Positions 26,135-35,218 of a stretch of DNA of 64,000 nucleotides are shown piece by piece. The position numbers were made by a program, and so were the translations under genes. The notes under the pieces are model-generated. The model was not told where the DNA came from and searched no databases. It saw only the letters and a program-made list of their open reading frames with translations. The stretch covers positions 3,472,001-3,536,000 of the forward strand of contig OW818698.1 in the NCBI GenBank assembly GCA_942493375.1. Reading direction: 5' to 3'. This stretch comes from G942493375 sp942493375 (lineage in GTDB: Bacteria > Armatimonadota > UBA5829). Every line of letters starts with the position of its first letter. Within the stretch, counting starts at the first letter, position 1.

Positions 26135-26169
26135 TTGAGTGTATTACTATCAACTTATATGATAGTAAT
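26135..26169 (+). promoter_or_regulatory. Promoter overlapped by a perfect palindrome upstream of hsp20
   Basis: TTGAGT (26135-26140), a 17-nt spacer and TATGAT (26158-26163) form a promoter candidate about 98 nt before the Hsp20 start. ATTACTATCA (26043-type left arm at 26143-26152) and TGATAGTAAT (26160-26169) are perfect inverse copies around a 7-nt centre, so the right arm covers the -10 element. A repressor site would fit a heat-shock gene; an AT-rich terminator of the preceding gene is the alternative. Confidence 0.45.
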
Positions 26170-26260
26170 TAATGTTTTTCTGTTTATGAGCTGCTATTAG
26201 GGGGTAAAAGTATTTAGGGAAGAGATCCCAAAGAATACTGTTGTGTGAGGTATAAAAAAG

Positions 26261-26746
26261 ATGATTCGCGAAAAGAGTATAGCTAAACCAGTCGATCGTG
26301 AACTCGGTGTTGTCGAACCCTGGAACTCTTTCCGTGATATGGAAAGAATGTTCCGCGACTTCTTTGTCTCACCAATGTCCACCTGGATGACTCCAGGCAG
26401 GTGGGAGACTGAGATAGCTGCAATGGTCCCGGAAGTAGATTTATGTGAGACTGAAAAAGAAATAGTTTTATCAGCCTCATTACCGGGAATAAGTATAGTA
26501 GATATCGATATCGACGTGACCAAAGATTCAATCTCTGTTAGTGGTGTAAGAAAACCAACAGAGGAAAAGCCGGGAGAGAAAATACATATCCGACGGCAGC
26601 ATTTTGGGACATTCAGATTCAGTTACGCGCTACCAGCGGAAATCAAACCCGGTGAGGTTGCAGCAACCTACAAAGACGGGATACTTGAGATTGCCATGCC
26701 AAAAGCGGAGGTGACTCAGGCGGTTAAAGTAAAGGTAGAAACATAA
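26261..26746 (+). CDS. Small heat shock protein, Hsp20/alpha-crystallin family
   Basis: A 161-residue ATP-independent chaperone that holds unfolding proteins. The N-terminal arm (WNSFRDMERMFRDFF) is typical. The alpha-crystallin domain runs from about residue 58 (VPEVDLCETEKEIVLSASLP) to 150 and contains the conserved YKDGILEIAMPKAE, matching the A-x-x-x-n-G-v-L consensus. The usual C-terminal I-x-I motif is replaced by VKVKVE. ATG 26261 is preceded by GTGAGG at a slightly long distance. A strong hairpin follows the gene. Confidence 0.93.
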   Translation: MIREKSIAKPVDRELGVVEPWNSFRDMERMFRDFFVSPMSTWMTPGRWETEIAAMVPEVDLCETEKEIVLSASLPGISIVDIDIDVTKDSISVSGVRKPTEEKPGEKIHIRRQHFGTFRFSYALPAEIKPGEVAATYKDGILEIAMPKAEVTQAVKVKVET

Positions 26747-26832
26747 TATCGACTTTTGTGGTCCGCGATTAACTCCGGGCCAAACGATTCGCGTTAAACG
26801 CGATCAAGAGTCTTGAGTGACTCAAACAAGCA

Positions 26833-26875
26833 ATGGGGCAGCATCCAAGAACAGGATAGGCTGCCCCATATTATT
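26833..26875. terminator. Bidirectional terminator between hsp20 and antiporter gene
   Basis: ATGGGGCAGC (26833-26842) and GCTGCCCCAT (26860-26869) form a perfect 10-bp stem followed by ATTATTTTAAT. It sits between the stops of convergent genes. Confidence 0.75.
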
Positions 26876-27853
26876 TTAATGGCCTGTTAACGGCGCTTTA
26901 TTGGTGAGAACTGCCAGCACCATTGCAGCTACATAACACAAGCTCAGTACTGCACCTTGCCATCTCTCCAACCGACCACGCATCAGGAATACACCCACAA
27001 ACACAGTAAGTATTGTCATCACCATAAACATAGGGGATTTCAAGCCAGTTACATCGCCATGCCCGTGTATAGCGGCTACAAATGGTATAACGGCAAGAAG
27101 CAAGCTGTTATGGTTTACTTTGGAACCGATAAAGTTACATATCGAAAGCTCTGCATTAGCCCCATTCTTCAATACAACAATATAAGCGGTCAGTTTCTCC
27201 GGCATCTCTGAAGCTATCGGCCCCAGCACTACTGCGATCAAAACCGGTGGAACATGAAGAATATTGGATACGCTGATCATACTGTCCACAAAGCGTTCGG
27301 ATGCCAGGAATACAATAGCCCCACCAATGACCAGCTCAACAAACGCTCTAACCAGTTCCTTTTTTGTAACCGGTTCCCCTTCAAGAAGGGATTTCTCAGC
27401 ACGGACTACGTTATATATATACGCAAAGAAGATCAGGGTTAGTATGATTCCATCGATCACACTCAGTCTGTCGTCTATATATATCAATATGAAGGCTACA
27501 ATAGCTGTTCCAAGCAGGTAGAACGCATCTATCCGTGTAGCCTTGCTCAACTGGATAGCCTTAACGGGATTGCGGCTTAGTTTACATGTAGCCAGGAGGA
27601 TAACCAAACCGTATCCAAGAGTAACCAGGATTGTGCAGGCTCCGATTGCCGATCCAATTGCCATTTGATACTCTGTCTTCACACATGCCCAATACACAAA
27701 TGAATACTCAGGCAGTGTTGTCAGCAGCGCAAGGACAATGCTGCCAACGATGTTAAATCCCCATTTAGCAGCAAGAACCTCTCCTCCTCTGCTTAGAAGA
27801 TAAGCAGCAAAAACAATAACTAACAGTAATCCGAAAAATTCAAACCAGACCAT
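26876..27853 (-). CDS. Sodium/calcium exchanger-like membrane antiporter (CaCA family)
   Basis: A 325-residue integral membrane protein with about ten hydrophobic segments in two inverted halves. The first alpha-repeat is IGSAIGACTILVTLGYGL, the second GPIASEMPEKLTAY with CNFIGSKVNHNSLLL. The acidic residues and GSxxG-like turns match the YrbG/CaCA pattern, although the first repeat has Ala-Cys where Ser-Asn is usual. Expected role: exchange of Ca2+ or another cation against Na+ or H+. It is separated from the Wzz-like gene by 28 bp on the same strand, and may be read from that transcript. Confidence 0.8.
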   Translation of the reverse strand: MVWFEFFGLLLVIVFAAYLLSRGGEVLAAKWGFNIVGSIVLALLTTLPEYSFVYWACVKTEYQMAIGSAIGACTILVTLGYGLVILLATCKLSRNPVKAIQLSKATRIDAFYLLGTAIVAFILIYIDDRLSVIDGIILTLIFFAYIYNVVRAEKSLLEGEPVTKKELVRAFVELVIGGAIVFLASERFVDSMISVSNILHVPPVLIAVVLGPIASEMPEKLTAYIVVLKNGANAELSICNFIGSKVNHNSLLLAVIPFVAAIHGHGDVTGLKSPMFMVMTILTVFVGVFLMRGRLERWQGAVLSLCYVAAMVLAVLTNKAPLTGH

Positions 27854-27881
27854 TTATATGTTTTCCTTACACTGGACTTTC

Positions 27882-29255
27882 TTAAAGTCCGAGTGATTTC
27901 ATTCTATTTTTTAATACTATCGAGACCGCAGTAATCAGCAGAGTAACTGTTCCAGGTATCAGACCAATTATAGACCACCAGTATATTTCCAGTCCATTCG
28001 GTTTCTGCGGAACGACCGGAGGGTCCACTACGACAAACTGTGGGCCACGGCTCTGTGCAATAAGCTCTGCTTTGACATACTCACCACGGACCAGAGTCAA
28101 TCTGCTGCGCTGATCGCGCAGGTCCAGCTGCAGTTGAGCATACTTGGCTTGAGCTCCTGGAAGAGCTTGAAGCTTCTTTCTGATGGACTCCTCTGCATTT
28201 CGCAGGCCTTCTACCTTGGCTTTAGCAGTTACCGCAGCCAGTATAGAATCTTTCACATAGGGAGATGCCCCAGCTTTGAGACCTTTTAGCTGTCGTGATA
28301 TCTCCAGATCCAAATCGCGCTTTGCGACATCTACACTGGACTTTGCAGCTACAACTTCAGGTCTTCTGTCCGTGTATTTTTGCCTTAGAGTAGAGAGCTC
28401 AGTCTCACGGTCTACCATTCGATTGTATAGTATAGAAATCATAGATTTCTCACTACCGATCGGGTCCTGGGCTGTTGCTATCATTTTCTCTGCCTGGCCG
28501 GACAATGACTTGGTGTTCGATTCTGCAGTCATGTCCTCTACACGCGCTGCATAGAGATTTTTAAGTGTATCCGAATATATCTGCCCAAGTGACTGAAGCT
28601 GAACATCCGGTGGCGCACCACCCAGTGTCTTTTGGAAGTCCACAAGCGCTGCCTGTGCTTTTGCACAATCACTCTCTGCATTGGCGAGACTCTTCTTAAG
28701 TAGTTCCAGGTTTCTACCCGCAGGATCAAGGCTGAGTGCTTCAACAGAATTTGTCAGCACGTCAATAGCTGCAGCCAGTATATCTTTTGCCCGCTGCGGG
28801 TCATAATCGGTTATACTGATTCGAAGATCGCCGCTTAGTCCCTCGCTGCAGATAAATCCCTGCTGGAAGTAGTAGATGGCTTTCTCTTTGCGCAGGCCCC
28901 ATTCTTTAGCAAGATTAAACTTGTCTACTAGTAGAGCAGCTGTCTTTCTGCTCTTTAGAATCATACCAGCGGTGCTGGGAGATGATCCCGGCTGGGGCAT
29001 GGTCAAGACTCCCTGCATAAGTGGGAGAGATGGCTGGTCTACAGAACCTCCGCCGGTTCCACTCGCTCCTCCAGCGCCACCCTGATCTCCAAATCCACTG
29101 GGTGCAGACGACCGGGAGCTGCCCGGGAAAAGCATTGATGCAGACGAGGTGTATTCCCGCGGTATTATCAGCCACAGCAATGTGGCTAATACCGCTCCAC
29201 CGATTGCAACAATGACCAGTATTTTCATGAAATTAATCTGTTTAGGATTGAACAT
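27882..29255 (-). CDS. Wzz/GumC-type polysaccharide chain-length determinant
   Basis: A 457-residue inner-membrane protein. A first membrane helix (ILVIVAIGGAVLATLLWLII) is followed by a periplasmic region beginning with the Wzz-typical PREYTSSASMLFPG, a Gly/Ser-rich insert, long coiled-coil helices, and a final membrane helix (WWSIIGLIPGTVTLLITAVSIVL) preceded by the proline-rich VVDPPVVPQKPNG, the usual Wzz/PCP motif. No tyrosine-kinase domain is fused. It lies 26 bp after the Wza/KpsD-like export gene in the same operon, so the pair should control length and export of a polysaccharide. No Wzy, Wzx or priming transferase is adjacent. Confidence 0.82.
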   Translation of the reverse strand: MFNPKQINFMKILVIVAIGGAVLATLLWLIIPREYTSSASMLFPGSSRSSAPSGFGDQGGAGGASGTGGGSVDQPSLPLMQGVLTMPQPGSSPSTAGMILKSRKTAALLVDKFNLAKEWGLRKEKAIYYFQQGFICSEGLSGDLRISITDYDPQRAKDILAAAIDVLTNSVEALSLDPAGRNLELLKKSLANAESDCAKAQAALVDFQKTLGGAPPDVQLQSLGQIYSDTLKNLYAARVEDMTAESNTKSLSGQAEKMIATAQDPIGSEKSMISILYNRMVDRETELSTLRQKYTDRRPEVVAAKSSVDVAKRDLDLEISRQLKGLKAGASPYVKDSILAAVTAKAKVEGLRNAEESIRKKLQALPGAQAKYAQLQLDLRDQRSRLTLVRGEYVKAELIAQSRGPQFVVVDPPVVPQKPNGLEIYWWSIIGLIPGTVTLLITAVSIVLKNRMKSLGL

Positions 29256-29281
29256 AACTATCTATACCCCACTCGCACCGA

Positions 29282-31891
29282 CTACCTTAGTCCGCGGATT
29301 ACCAAGGCGACGCCCAAAAGATCGGCAATTGTGTCAGCCGTTGTCCTTTGTCCAGGTGGTTGAATGGCTTGATATTTGGAAGCCACTACAATTACATCTC
29401 CGGGATCAATAAGTTTTGTTCTATTGATAGGCTGCACTGCGCCTGATACCTTGATGACCACGGCTCGATTTATATCGGCATCAGGAGCACCACCGCCAGC
29501 TCTATCGATGTAATTCTTCGCAGTAAGTCCGTTGGCATAGAATACCGGTCCAGGAGACTGGACTGCACCTAATACCTGTACGACATTACTGAGTTTTGGA
29601 ACCTCAATTATATCTCCATCGGCGAGTTTCATTTTGCCAATGCGACTAACATATGAACCACGGTCTTCCAGGGTAAAGCTAATGCGTTTTCCTGTAGGCA
29701 TACCGGTCAGTCGTCTGGGCGACACCAGGAGCAGATTTTCATTCAGCCGGCTACCAGACATTCCAGACAACTTGGTCAGCGGTGATGTAGTACTAACAAC
29801 ATCAGCCGTTGTATTGCTCTGGTTCGCTTGAGAATTTACATCCGCTGGTAGAAGCTGATCCATTGTCTGCAGTACGGTTTTAACCTGTTCTGTAGTCGCT
29901 GCTGAAAGCATTTGATCAGATCGTCTGGTGAACGATATACCAAATGGATCACTATTTTCTGCCAGTCCACCTGCGCGCTGGATAAGTGAATCGAGTGTCT
30001 CTCCCTCTGTAAGCAACGCATAAACACCTGGACGTTTAAATTGTCCCTTTAGCTCTACTCGCCTGGGCTCGATGATTTTTTCCTGTTTACGCGGGAGTGA
30101 AATCAACATTCCGGCTTCAACAGGATCGTTTTTATCTGCCCCGGACATTACATTAGCTATCGAAACGCTCTTTACTGTGGCCAGCGTTGATTCTTCAGAC
30201 TCAGCTGATGCTTTGGTTACTTCGATTGTTCCTGCAGCCATATCCGTAGGTCCGCCAGCTTGAATAATCAAGTCGTAAAGAGTCATTCCGTCGTAGAACA
30301 TAAACTCTCCCGGCTTCTGGACTTCACCGAGAACGTTAACTTTATTGCGCTTGAATTCAACTTCTTTCTGTTTATAAACAACCAGTTTATCCTGGTCTTT
30401 CATTACTGGATTGGTGGATTCATCACCGACGGCATCAGATGGCGTGATACGAAGCATCTTGAATGCATTCGGACCTGTTCTTCTATACAGGTGTGCAACC
30501 TCGCGAGAGGCATCCTGTAAAAGTCCACCCGCAGCGAAAATCAGATCGCTTGCTCTCATTCCGTCAGCCAATCTGTAGGAAGCAGGATTTCTTACGGGAC
30601 CTTCGATGGTAACAAGCGGGACGATGGTCTTTTCATCATTCCCATAAACAACAACTTCGTCCTGGTCCATCAGGTCGATGTCTTTGGTGGTACCATCGAA
30701 AAGACTCTGCAGAGGAATCGGGACAATTACGGGAGTGCCGTCATCCAGCACACGCATCAGATCGGCTCTCTGCTGATAGGCACCGATTCTTAGCTTAGCT
30801 TCGGTAAGTAGAGCTTTCGCTGTGGGGGTCCGCAATATTGAGTAGTCACCCGGATAGGCAACATAACCTGTAATGCTGACCCTGTCTCTAATCCGCCCAC
30901 TCACATTTTCAACAGTCAGGACATCGCCATCACGCAGTGCGATGTCTTCTTTCTTTGGTGAACCTGTGGCGATTGCGTTGGCATCAATTGTTCGCTCAAC
31001 ACGCCTGCCGTCTTCTACTCTCTGTAAGCGAACAATACGGCTGTATGCTGACGGTTTCAGTCCACCTGCCATGGTAAGTAAATCAGAAATATTATTCTTA
31101 TCGGTCACTTCATATATAGCAGGACGGACAACCTGACCTTTGATAGTTACTCTTGGACCGGCTATCGGGAAAAATATCGTATCCTGGTCCTTGAGCATTA
31201 TGTCGCGGTCTGTTATGCCGTTAATCAGAAACTTATATATGTCGGTAGTGGCAACGGTTCCGCCCTTGCGTATAACGGTAATCTTTCGCAAGGTGCCGTC
31301 TTCCGATGCTCCACCAGCCGCATAGATAACGTTGAACAGATTGGATTCGGCTTTTAATGTATATCTGCCGGGTCTGCGGGCTGCTCCGGTTACGAACACC
31401 ACTATGGTGCGGGTCTCGATCAGCTCAGCTGTGAAACTCGGATTCTTCAACTGCTCAGCAATCCGTGCTCCCACTTTCTCTCGGAACTGAGTCTTGGTAT
31501 ATCCTGCTGCACGTATGTCGCCAATACCGGGTAGAGTAACCATACCGTTGTCGTTGACCCTCAGTTCGTATGATACCTCAGGTACAGATGGCGCCCAGTA
31601 GCGTATGCGCACACGGTCGTTGTTATCATATATATAGCTGTCTGTGACAGGTGCATCCGGAGCAATTGTAAATGACACCGGAGATGAAGCGAAAAAGTCA
31701 TAGCCAAACGGCTTGACTTCCTGCTTATCTGTCACAGGGGAAGGGCTCGGGATTGCAGATGCGACCTCAGTCACTGCCGGTATCGGCGGGGCGGGAAGAT
31801 TGCTGCCTGGCTGCTCTGCCATAGCCCCCGTCAAAACCATGCACAACATCACCAGAGAAGAAGCTAAAATCAATCCTGTTCTCTTACGCAT
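29282..31891 (-). CDS. Polysaccharide export protein with seven SLBB repeats (Wza/KpsD-like)
   Basis: An 869-residue envelope protein. The signal peptide is TGLILASSLVMLCMVLTGAMA, with no lipobox Cys. A polysaccharide-export domain starts near residue 90 (VRIRYWAPSVPEVSYEL; VTLPGIGDIRAAGYT). Seven SLBB-like units follow, each opening with a strand of the type V-x-G-x-V-x-x-P-G-x-Y: VFVTGAARRPGRYTL, VTIKGQVVRPAIYEV, VSITGYVAYPGDYSI, VTIEGPVRNPASYRL, VNVLGEVQKPGEFMF, VELKGQFKRPGVYAL and VQVLGAVQSPGPVFY. Seven is many compared with Wza (two) and suggests a long periplasm-spanning channel. AAGG lies before ATG 31891. It is first in an operon with the Wzz-like gene. Confidence 0.88.
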   Translation of the reverse strand: MRKRTGLILASSLVMLCMVLTGAMAEQPGSNLPAPPIPAVTEVASAIPSPSPVTDKQEVKPFGYDFFASSPVSFTIAPDAPVTDSYIYDNNDRVRIRYWAPSVPEVSYELRVNDNGMVTLPGIGDIRAAGYTKTQFREKVGARIAEQLKNPSFTAELIETRTIVVFVTGAARRPGRYTLKAESNLFNVIYAAGGASEDGTLRKITVIRKGGTVATTDIYKFLINGITDRDIMLKDQDTIFFPIAGPRVTIKGQVVRPAIYEVTDKNNISDLLTMAGGLKPSAYSRIVRLQRVEDGRRVERTIDANAIATGSPKKEDIALRDGDVLTVENVSGRIRDRVSITGYVAYPGDYSILRTPTAKALLTEAKLRIGAYQQRADLMRVLDDGTPVIVPIPLQSLFDGTTKDIDLMDQDEVVVYGNDEKTIVPLVTIEGPVRNPASYRLADGMRASDLIFAAGGLLQDASREVAHLYRRTGPNAFKMLRITPSDAVGDESTNPVMKDQDKLVVYKQKEVEFKRNKVNVLGEVQKPGEFMFYDGMTLYDLIIQAGGPTDMAAGTIEVTKASAESEESTLATVKSVSIANVMSGADKNDPVEAGMLISLPRKQEKIIEPRRVELKGQFKRPGVYALLTEGETLDSLIQRAGGLAENSDPFGISFTRRSDQMLSAATTEQVKTVLQTMDQLLPADVNSQANQSNTTADVVSTTSPLTKLSGMSGSRLNENLLLVSPRRLTGMPTGKRISFTLEDRGSYVSRIGKMKLADGDIIEVPKLSNVVQVLGAVQSPGPVFYANGLTAKNYIDRAGGGAPDADINRAVVIKVSGAVQPINRTKLIDPGDVIVVASKYQAIQPPGQRTTADTIADLLGVALVIRGLR

Positions 31892-32088
31892 AATACATCA
31901 CCTTACTGTGAGCGAATCATTTGATGAATACTTTTATTGCCTTCGCTCTGCCATGCTACAACATTTTGCAGCTGACTTCCTTCCAAAATTTTGCTATTAA
32001 TGAAAACAAATAGCATGAGCCGATGAAAGTTTCAAATAGCCCGGCATATTGTTCCCTTCAAGCCTAATTCATAAACCTACAATACCAC

Positions 32089-32110
32089 TGGAGGCCGCAG
32101 AGGGCCTCCA
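32089..32110. terminator. GC-rich hairpin after the MFS gene
   Basis: TGGAGGCC and GGCCTCCA form an 8-bp stem around a 6-nt loop, 16 bp downstream of the minus-strand MFS stop. There is no clear T-tract, so termination is only likely. Confidence 0.45.
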
Positions 32111-32125
32111 CTACGTTTTGTATAG

Positions 32126-33814
32126 TTACGGGATGGGTTTCATCCCGCAAACTCGCCATTCTCTATCTATAGACTTCGACAGTGTAACCTGTTCACCTTT
32201 AGTCTTATTTCCAGGAAAAGTGAAACGGACTTCCACAACCGCTTCACCAGATTCGAGTATATCGGCAGCAAGCACTGTGTAGTGGGCTTTGCCTTGCTCT
32301 ATCCACCTATGGAATAATTTTGCTGATTCCTGAGTAGAAGCAACTGGGTCCCAGTCTCCATTTATAGTCACATCTATATATTTCTCTGCTTTAGCGGGTC
32401 GATTGCGGGCCAATTCCTGCACATATTCCCATGCTACTCTATCAGGCGGGATAGGTTGTGTGTATCTGTAGACGACCCATATACCGAGAATAATCAATCC
32501 TATAACCCCGACTGTAACGACACTTTTCCGGTGCCATTCTTCGACGCTACGCATCGGATCTTTGTGTCCGTGCCTGGCGAAAACCCAGGTGAAAGCTACA
32601 ATTGCTCCGGCATACAGAAATATACCACTCAACCAGAATGGAAGATTATAGTTTGATATCCCCAGCCTTGGAAGGCTCAGGAAATCATTATCATATAGAT
32701 AACTGCCGACTACTGCACCGGCAATCGCTGCAAGGCCCTGGGCCATTCCAACTGCACCTAATACTTCTCCCCGGCGTTCAGGACTGGTTGATGAAACAAC
32801 CAGAGCGTTCCAGGCGGGAAATGCAGCAGTAAAGCCTACACCGATGGCAATGCCGGCAATACCGGCTACAGCCCAACTTCGGAACAATGCTATGCTAAAC
32901 ATGGCTACTGAGCATATGAGCAGGCTCCAGCACAGGGTCATATTCTTGCCGTATCTGTCTGAGAACCTGCCAAGAGGCACGGCAAGTATACCCATTGCCA
33001 GTGCAATCGGAGCAACTGCCACTCCAAACTGAAACTCTGTCAGCCTCAGGTGTTCAACGCCATAGAGTTTTACTATCGGGGTGAGCATTCCCATTCCCAG
33101 GAAAGACACACATGCCAGGACTACCATATCAGGAACTTCTCTGAAACTCCTGAGTAGTGTCCCAAGTTTCACAGGTGCATGCTCATCATGAGTAGCCGGT
33201 TTCTTCGTGGAGGTATGCTTCACGATTTTGCCGGGGAAGGAGACAGCAAGTACGATAACCGCCAATATAAGCAATATTGAAACCAGATAGAATGACGCTG
33301 TATAGCTGGCAAAAAGCTGGTTTACGGTTCCTCCCAGGACAAATGCCAGGGCAAGACCACCCATATAGGTAACATTCAACAGACTCATTGCCGCACTAGT
33401 GTTTTCTTCTTCTACTATGTCCCCGATGGTTGCATAGGCAGTAGGCCACAGAGCACCACTCCCGAAACCGTCAATGACTCTCAAACCAATCAGCCAGGCT
33501 ACACTGTGAGTTTGGGCTGTAAGATAAGCGGTAATTGCAGTCAGCACTGGGCCAGCTATGAGCAGCGGTTTTCTGCCAATCTTGTCCCCGAGAGCTCCAA
33601 AGATCGGACGAGAGACGGCTTCAGTCAACAAAAATGTGCTAATGATGACACCCAGCATTGCTCCCTGGTTCAAGGACAATTTGACATACATAGGCATTGC
33701 TGACAGGTTGAGTATGGCATATGCCAACTCAGCCAGCAGTGCTGCAAGAACCAGGCTTTGGAGAGCCCTATTGCCCTTCAGGAATTTAAAACTCCTAAAA
33801 AAACTCCGTATCAA
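32126..33814 (-). CDS. MFS transporter with fused C-terminal soluble domain
   Basis: A 562-residue protein. The first 430 residues have 12 hydrophobic segments and MFS motif A (GALGDKIGRKPLL) with its second-half copy (GRFSDRYGKN), typical of drug/proton antiporters. After an additional hydrophobic segment (VTVGVIGLIILGIWVVYRYT) comes a soluble region of about 110 residues: YVQELARNRPAKAEKYIDVT through VVEVRFTFPGNK to SKSIDREWRVCG. This looks like an NTF2-like or DUF4878-like fold placed outside the membrane. Such a tail is uncommon on MFS proteins. Substrate unknown. It stands alone between hairpins. Confidence 0.82.
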   Translation of the reverse strand: MIRSFFRSFKFLKGNRALQSLVLAALLAELAYAILNLSAMPMYVKLSLNQGAMLGVIISTFLLTEAVSRPIFGALGDKIGRKPLLIAGPVLTAITAYLTAQTHSVAWLIGLRVIDGFGSGALWPTAYATIGDIVEEENTSAAMSLLNVTYMGGLALAFVLGGTVNQLFASYTASFYLVSILLILAVIVLAVSFPGKIVKHTSTKKPATHDEHAPVKLGTLLRSFREVPDMVVLACVSFLGMGMLTPIVKLYGVEHLRLTEFQFGVAVAPIALAMGILAVPLGRFSDRYGKNMTLCWSLLICSVAMFSIALFRSWAVAGIAGIAIGVGFTAAFPAWNALVVSSTSPERRGEVLGAVGMAQGLAAIAGAVVGSYLYDNDFLSLPRLGISNYNLPFWLSGIFLYAGAIVAFTWVFARHGHKDPMRSVEEWHRKSVVTVGVIGLIILGIWVVYRYTQPIPPDRVAWEYVQELARNRPAKAEKYIDVTINGDWDPVASTQESAKLFHRWIEQGKAHYTVLAADILESGEAVVEVRFTFPGNKTKGEQVTLSKSIDREWRVCGMKPIP

Positions 33815-33830
33815 ATGACTAATTCACCGA

Positions 33831-33861
33831 AAAGCGGCAGGAGATAATTGCCTGCCGCTTT
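33831..33861 (-). terminator. Terminator downstream of the first Gfo/Idh gene
   Basis: AAAGCGGCAGG (33831-33841) and CCTGCCGCTTT (33851-33861) form a perfect 11-bp stem; on the minus strand it continues into TTTTCGG. It ends the transcript arriving from the 34055-35095 gene. Confidence 0.65.
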
Positions 33862-33926
33862 ATCCTTATAGTTTTGTGTTCATTATACTCGTAACAATGT
33901 CAGCCCACATCATTCACGAAGCAAAG

Positions 33927-34037
33927 GTAAGTGTTCAGTATTTGTGAGTAGATTTCCGTCCATCCTTCGATACGCGCTTCGCGCTACTCAGGACGAACGG
34001 AAATCTACTATATTACACATTAACACTGAACCGTTAC
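33927..34037. repeat. Long imperfect palindrome, copy 1 (about 110 bp)
   Basis: The whole tract folds on itself: GTAAGTGTTCAGTATTTGTG on the left pairs imperfectly with the right end, and the centre holds the core CCGTCCATCCTTCGA...CTCAGGACGAACGG with an inner GCGCTTCGCGC turn. It is about 90 percent identical in layout to copy 2 at 40791-40901. It lies in a 240-bp gap with no ORF of its own. Confidence 0.75.
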
Positions 34038-34054
34038 AAGCAAAGCTCTATGGA

Positions 34055-35095
34055 TTAGCTGACGATGTATTCTTTGCCGCTTTCACTGGACTTGTAAATA
34101 CCTTCAATAATACGCATCGTGTTAAGCGCCTGTCCTACTGTAACCGGAACTTCGGTATCTTCTCTGATTGCTTTGTAGAACTCTATGCATTCAGTTTCAT
34201 ATATGTTCTGATCAGGCAGACCGACTGGCGTAATATCTACAACAGTGCGATTCTTCTCTGAATATATCTTCAGAGGAGGTAGTTCAGCTCCACCTTTGTC
34301 TCCAAGGAATGTATTCTTAGCATGGTCTGTATCGATATTGGCGGCAAAGCTGGACTCGATAACCATTGAAGCTCCATTGGAGAACTTTACCAATCCCGTA
34401 GCAAAATCTTCGACTGTAAAGTTTTTATCGTCCCATTCACCGGCAAATCCCACATGCCCAGGTACATTCCCGATTTTCTGGTAAGAACTTCCCGAGATTG
34501 AGACTGGAGTAGGATGACCCATAAGGAACAGAGCCTGGTCAATTGAATGCACTCCGATATCGATCAGAGGTCCGCCACCCTGCTTTTCCTTGTTGGTAAA
34601 AACTCCCCAGCCTGGGATTCCACGTCTTCGCAATGCCCAGACTCTTGAGAAGTATACATCTCCCAGGTCTCCAGCATCAATGAAGCGCTTCAGGCACTGA
34701 GATTCTGAAGTAAATCTGAGGCACTGGGCTACCATGATTTTGGTTTTACATGTTTTCGCGACATCAACCATTGCCTGAGCTTCAGCTACATTACGAGCTA
34801 TCGGCTTTTCAACCAGGACATGCTTGCCGGCTTTCATACAGTCGATTGCAATTGGAGAATGGCAATCATTTGGTGTCAAAATATGCACAGCCTGAATCTC
34901 ATCCATCTCAAGCAGCTTCTTGTAATCCAGAAATCTGTGTTTTATGTTGTATTTGTCAGCAGAAGTCTGAAGAGCTTCCTCTAAAATATCGCAAGCTGCA
35001 ATCAATTCAACTCCCGGTATGTTCTGTAATGCCGGCAAGTGCGCCAGGTTCGCAATTCCACCGGTCCCTATAACAGCTGTCTTAATCTTGTCCAA
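34055..35095 (-). CDS. Gfo/Idh/MocA-family NAD(P)-dependent oxidoreductase
   Basis: A 346-residue soluble enzyme. The Rossmann motif AVIGTGGIANLAHLPAL occupies residues 7-23, and the family signature VEKPIARNVAEAQAMV (EKP at about 95) follows. GGGPLIDIGVHSIDQALFLM carries the conserved Asp and His of the active site. Members oxidise or reduce sugars and cyclitols. It is divergent from the DUF4091 protein gene and shares a 123-bp intergenic region with it, which suggests joint control in glycan use. ATG 35095 is the only good start. Confidence 0.9.
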   Translation of the reverse strand: MDKIKTAVIGTGGIANLAHLPALQNIPGVELIAACDILEEALQTSADKYNIKHRFLDYKKLLEMDEIQAVHILTPNDCHSPIAIDCMKAGKHVLVEKPIARNVAEAQAMVDVAKTCKTKIMVAQCLRFTSESQCLKRFIDAGDLGDVYFSRVWALRRRGIPGWGVFTNKEKQGGGPLIDIGVHSIDQALFLMGHPTPVSISGSSYQKIGNVPGHVGFAGEWDDKNFTVEDFATGLVKFSNGASMVIESSFAANIDTDHAKNTFLGDKGGAELPPLKIYSEKNRTVVDITPVGLPDQNIYETECIEFYKAIREDTEVPVTVGQALNTMRIIEGIYKSSESGKEYIVS

Positions 35096-35218
35096 CTACT
35101 GACCACCTCAATCTGCTATATGGCATGTGTTGTGTACTGATACATGCTCAAAGGCCATGTTACGTTCGCTCGCTCGAAGTGTCAAGTTTGGAGCCATTCA
35201 GCCGATATATATATTGTT

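Noticed and set aside
35144..35218. Longer N-terminus of the DUF4091 protein
   Set aside because: It adds a non-hydrophobic segment before the signal peptide and has no ribosome-binding site.
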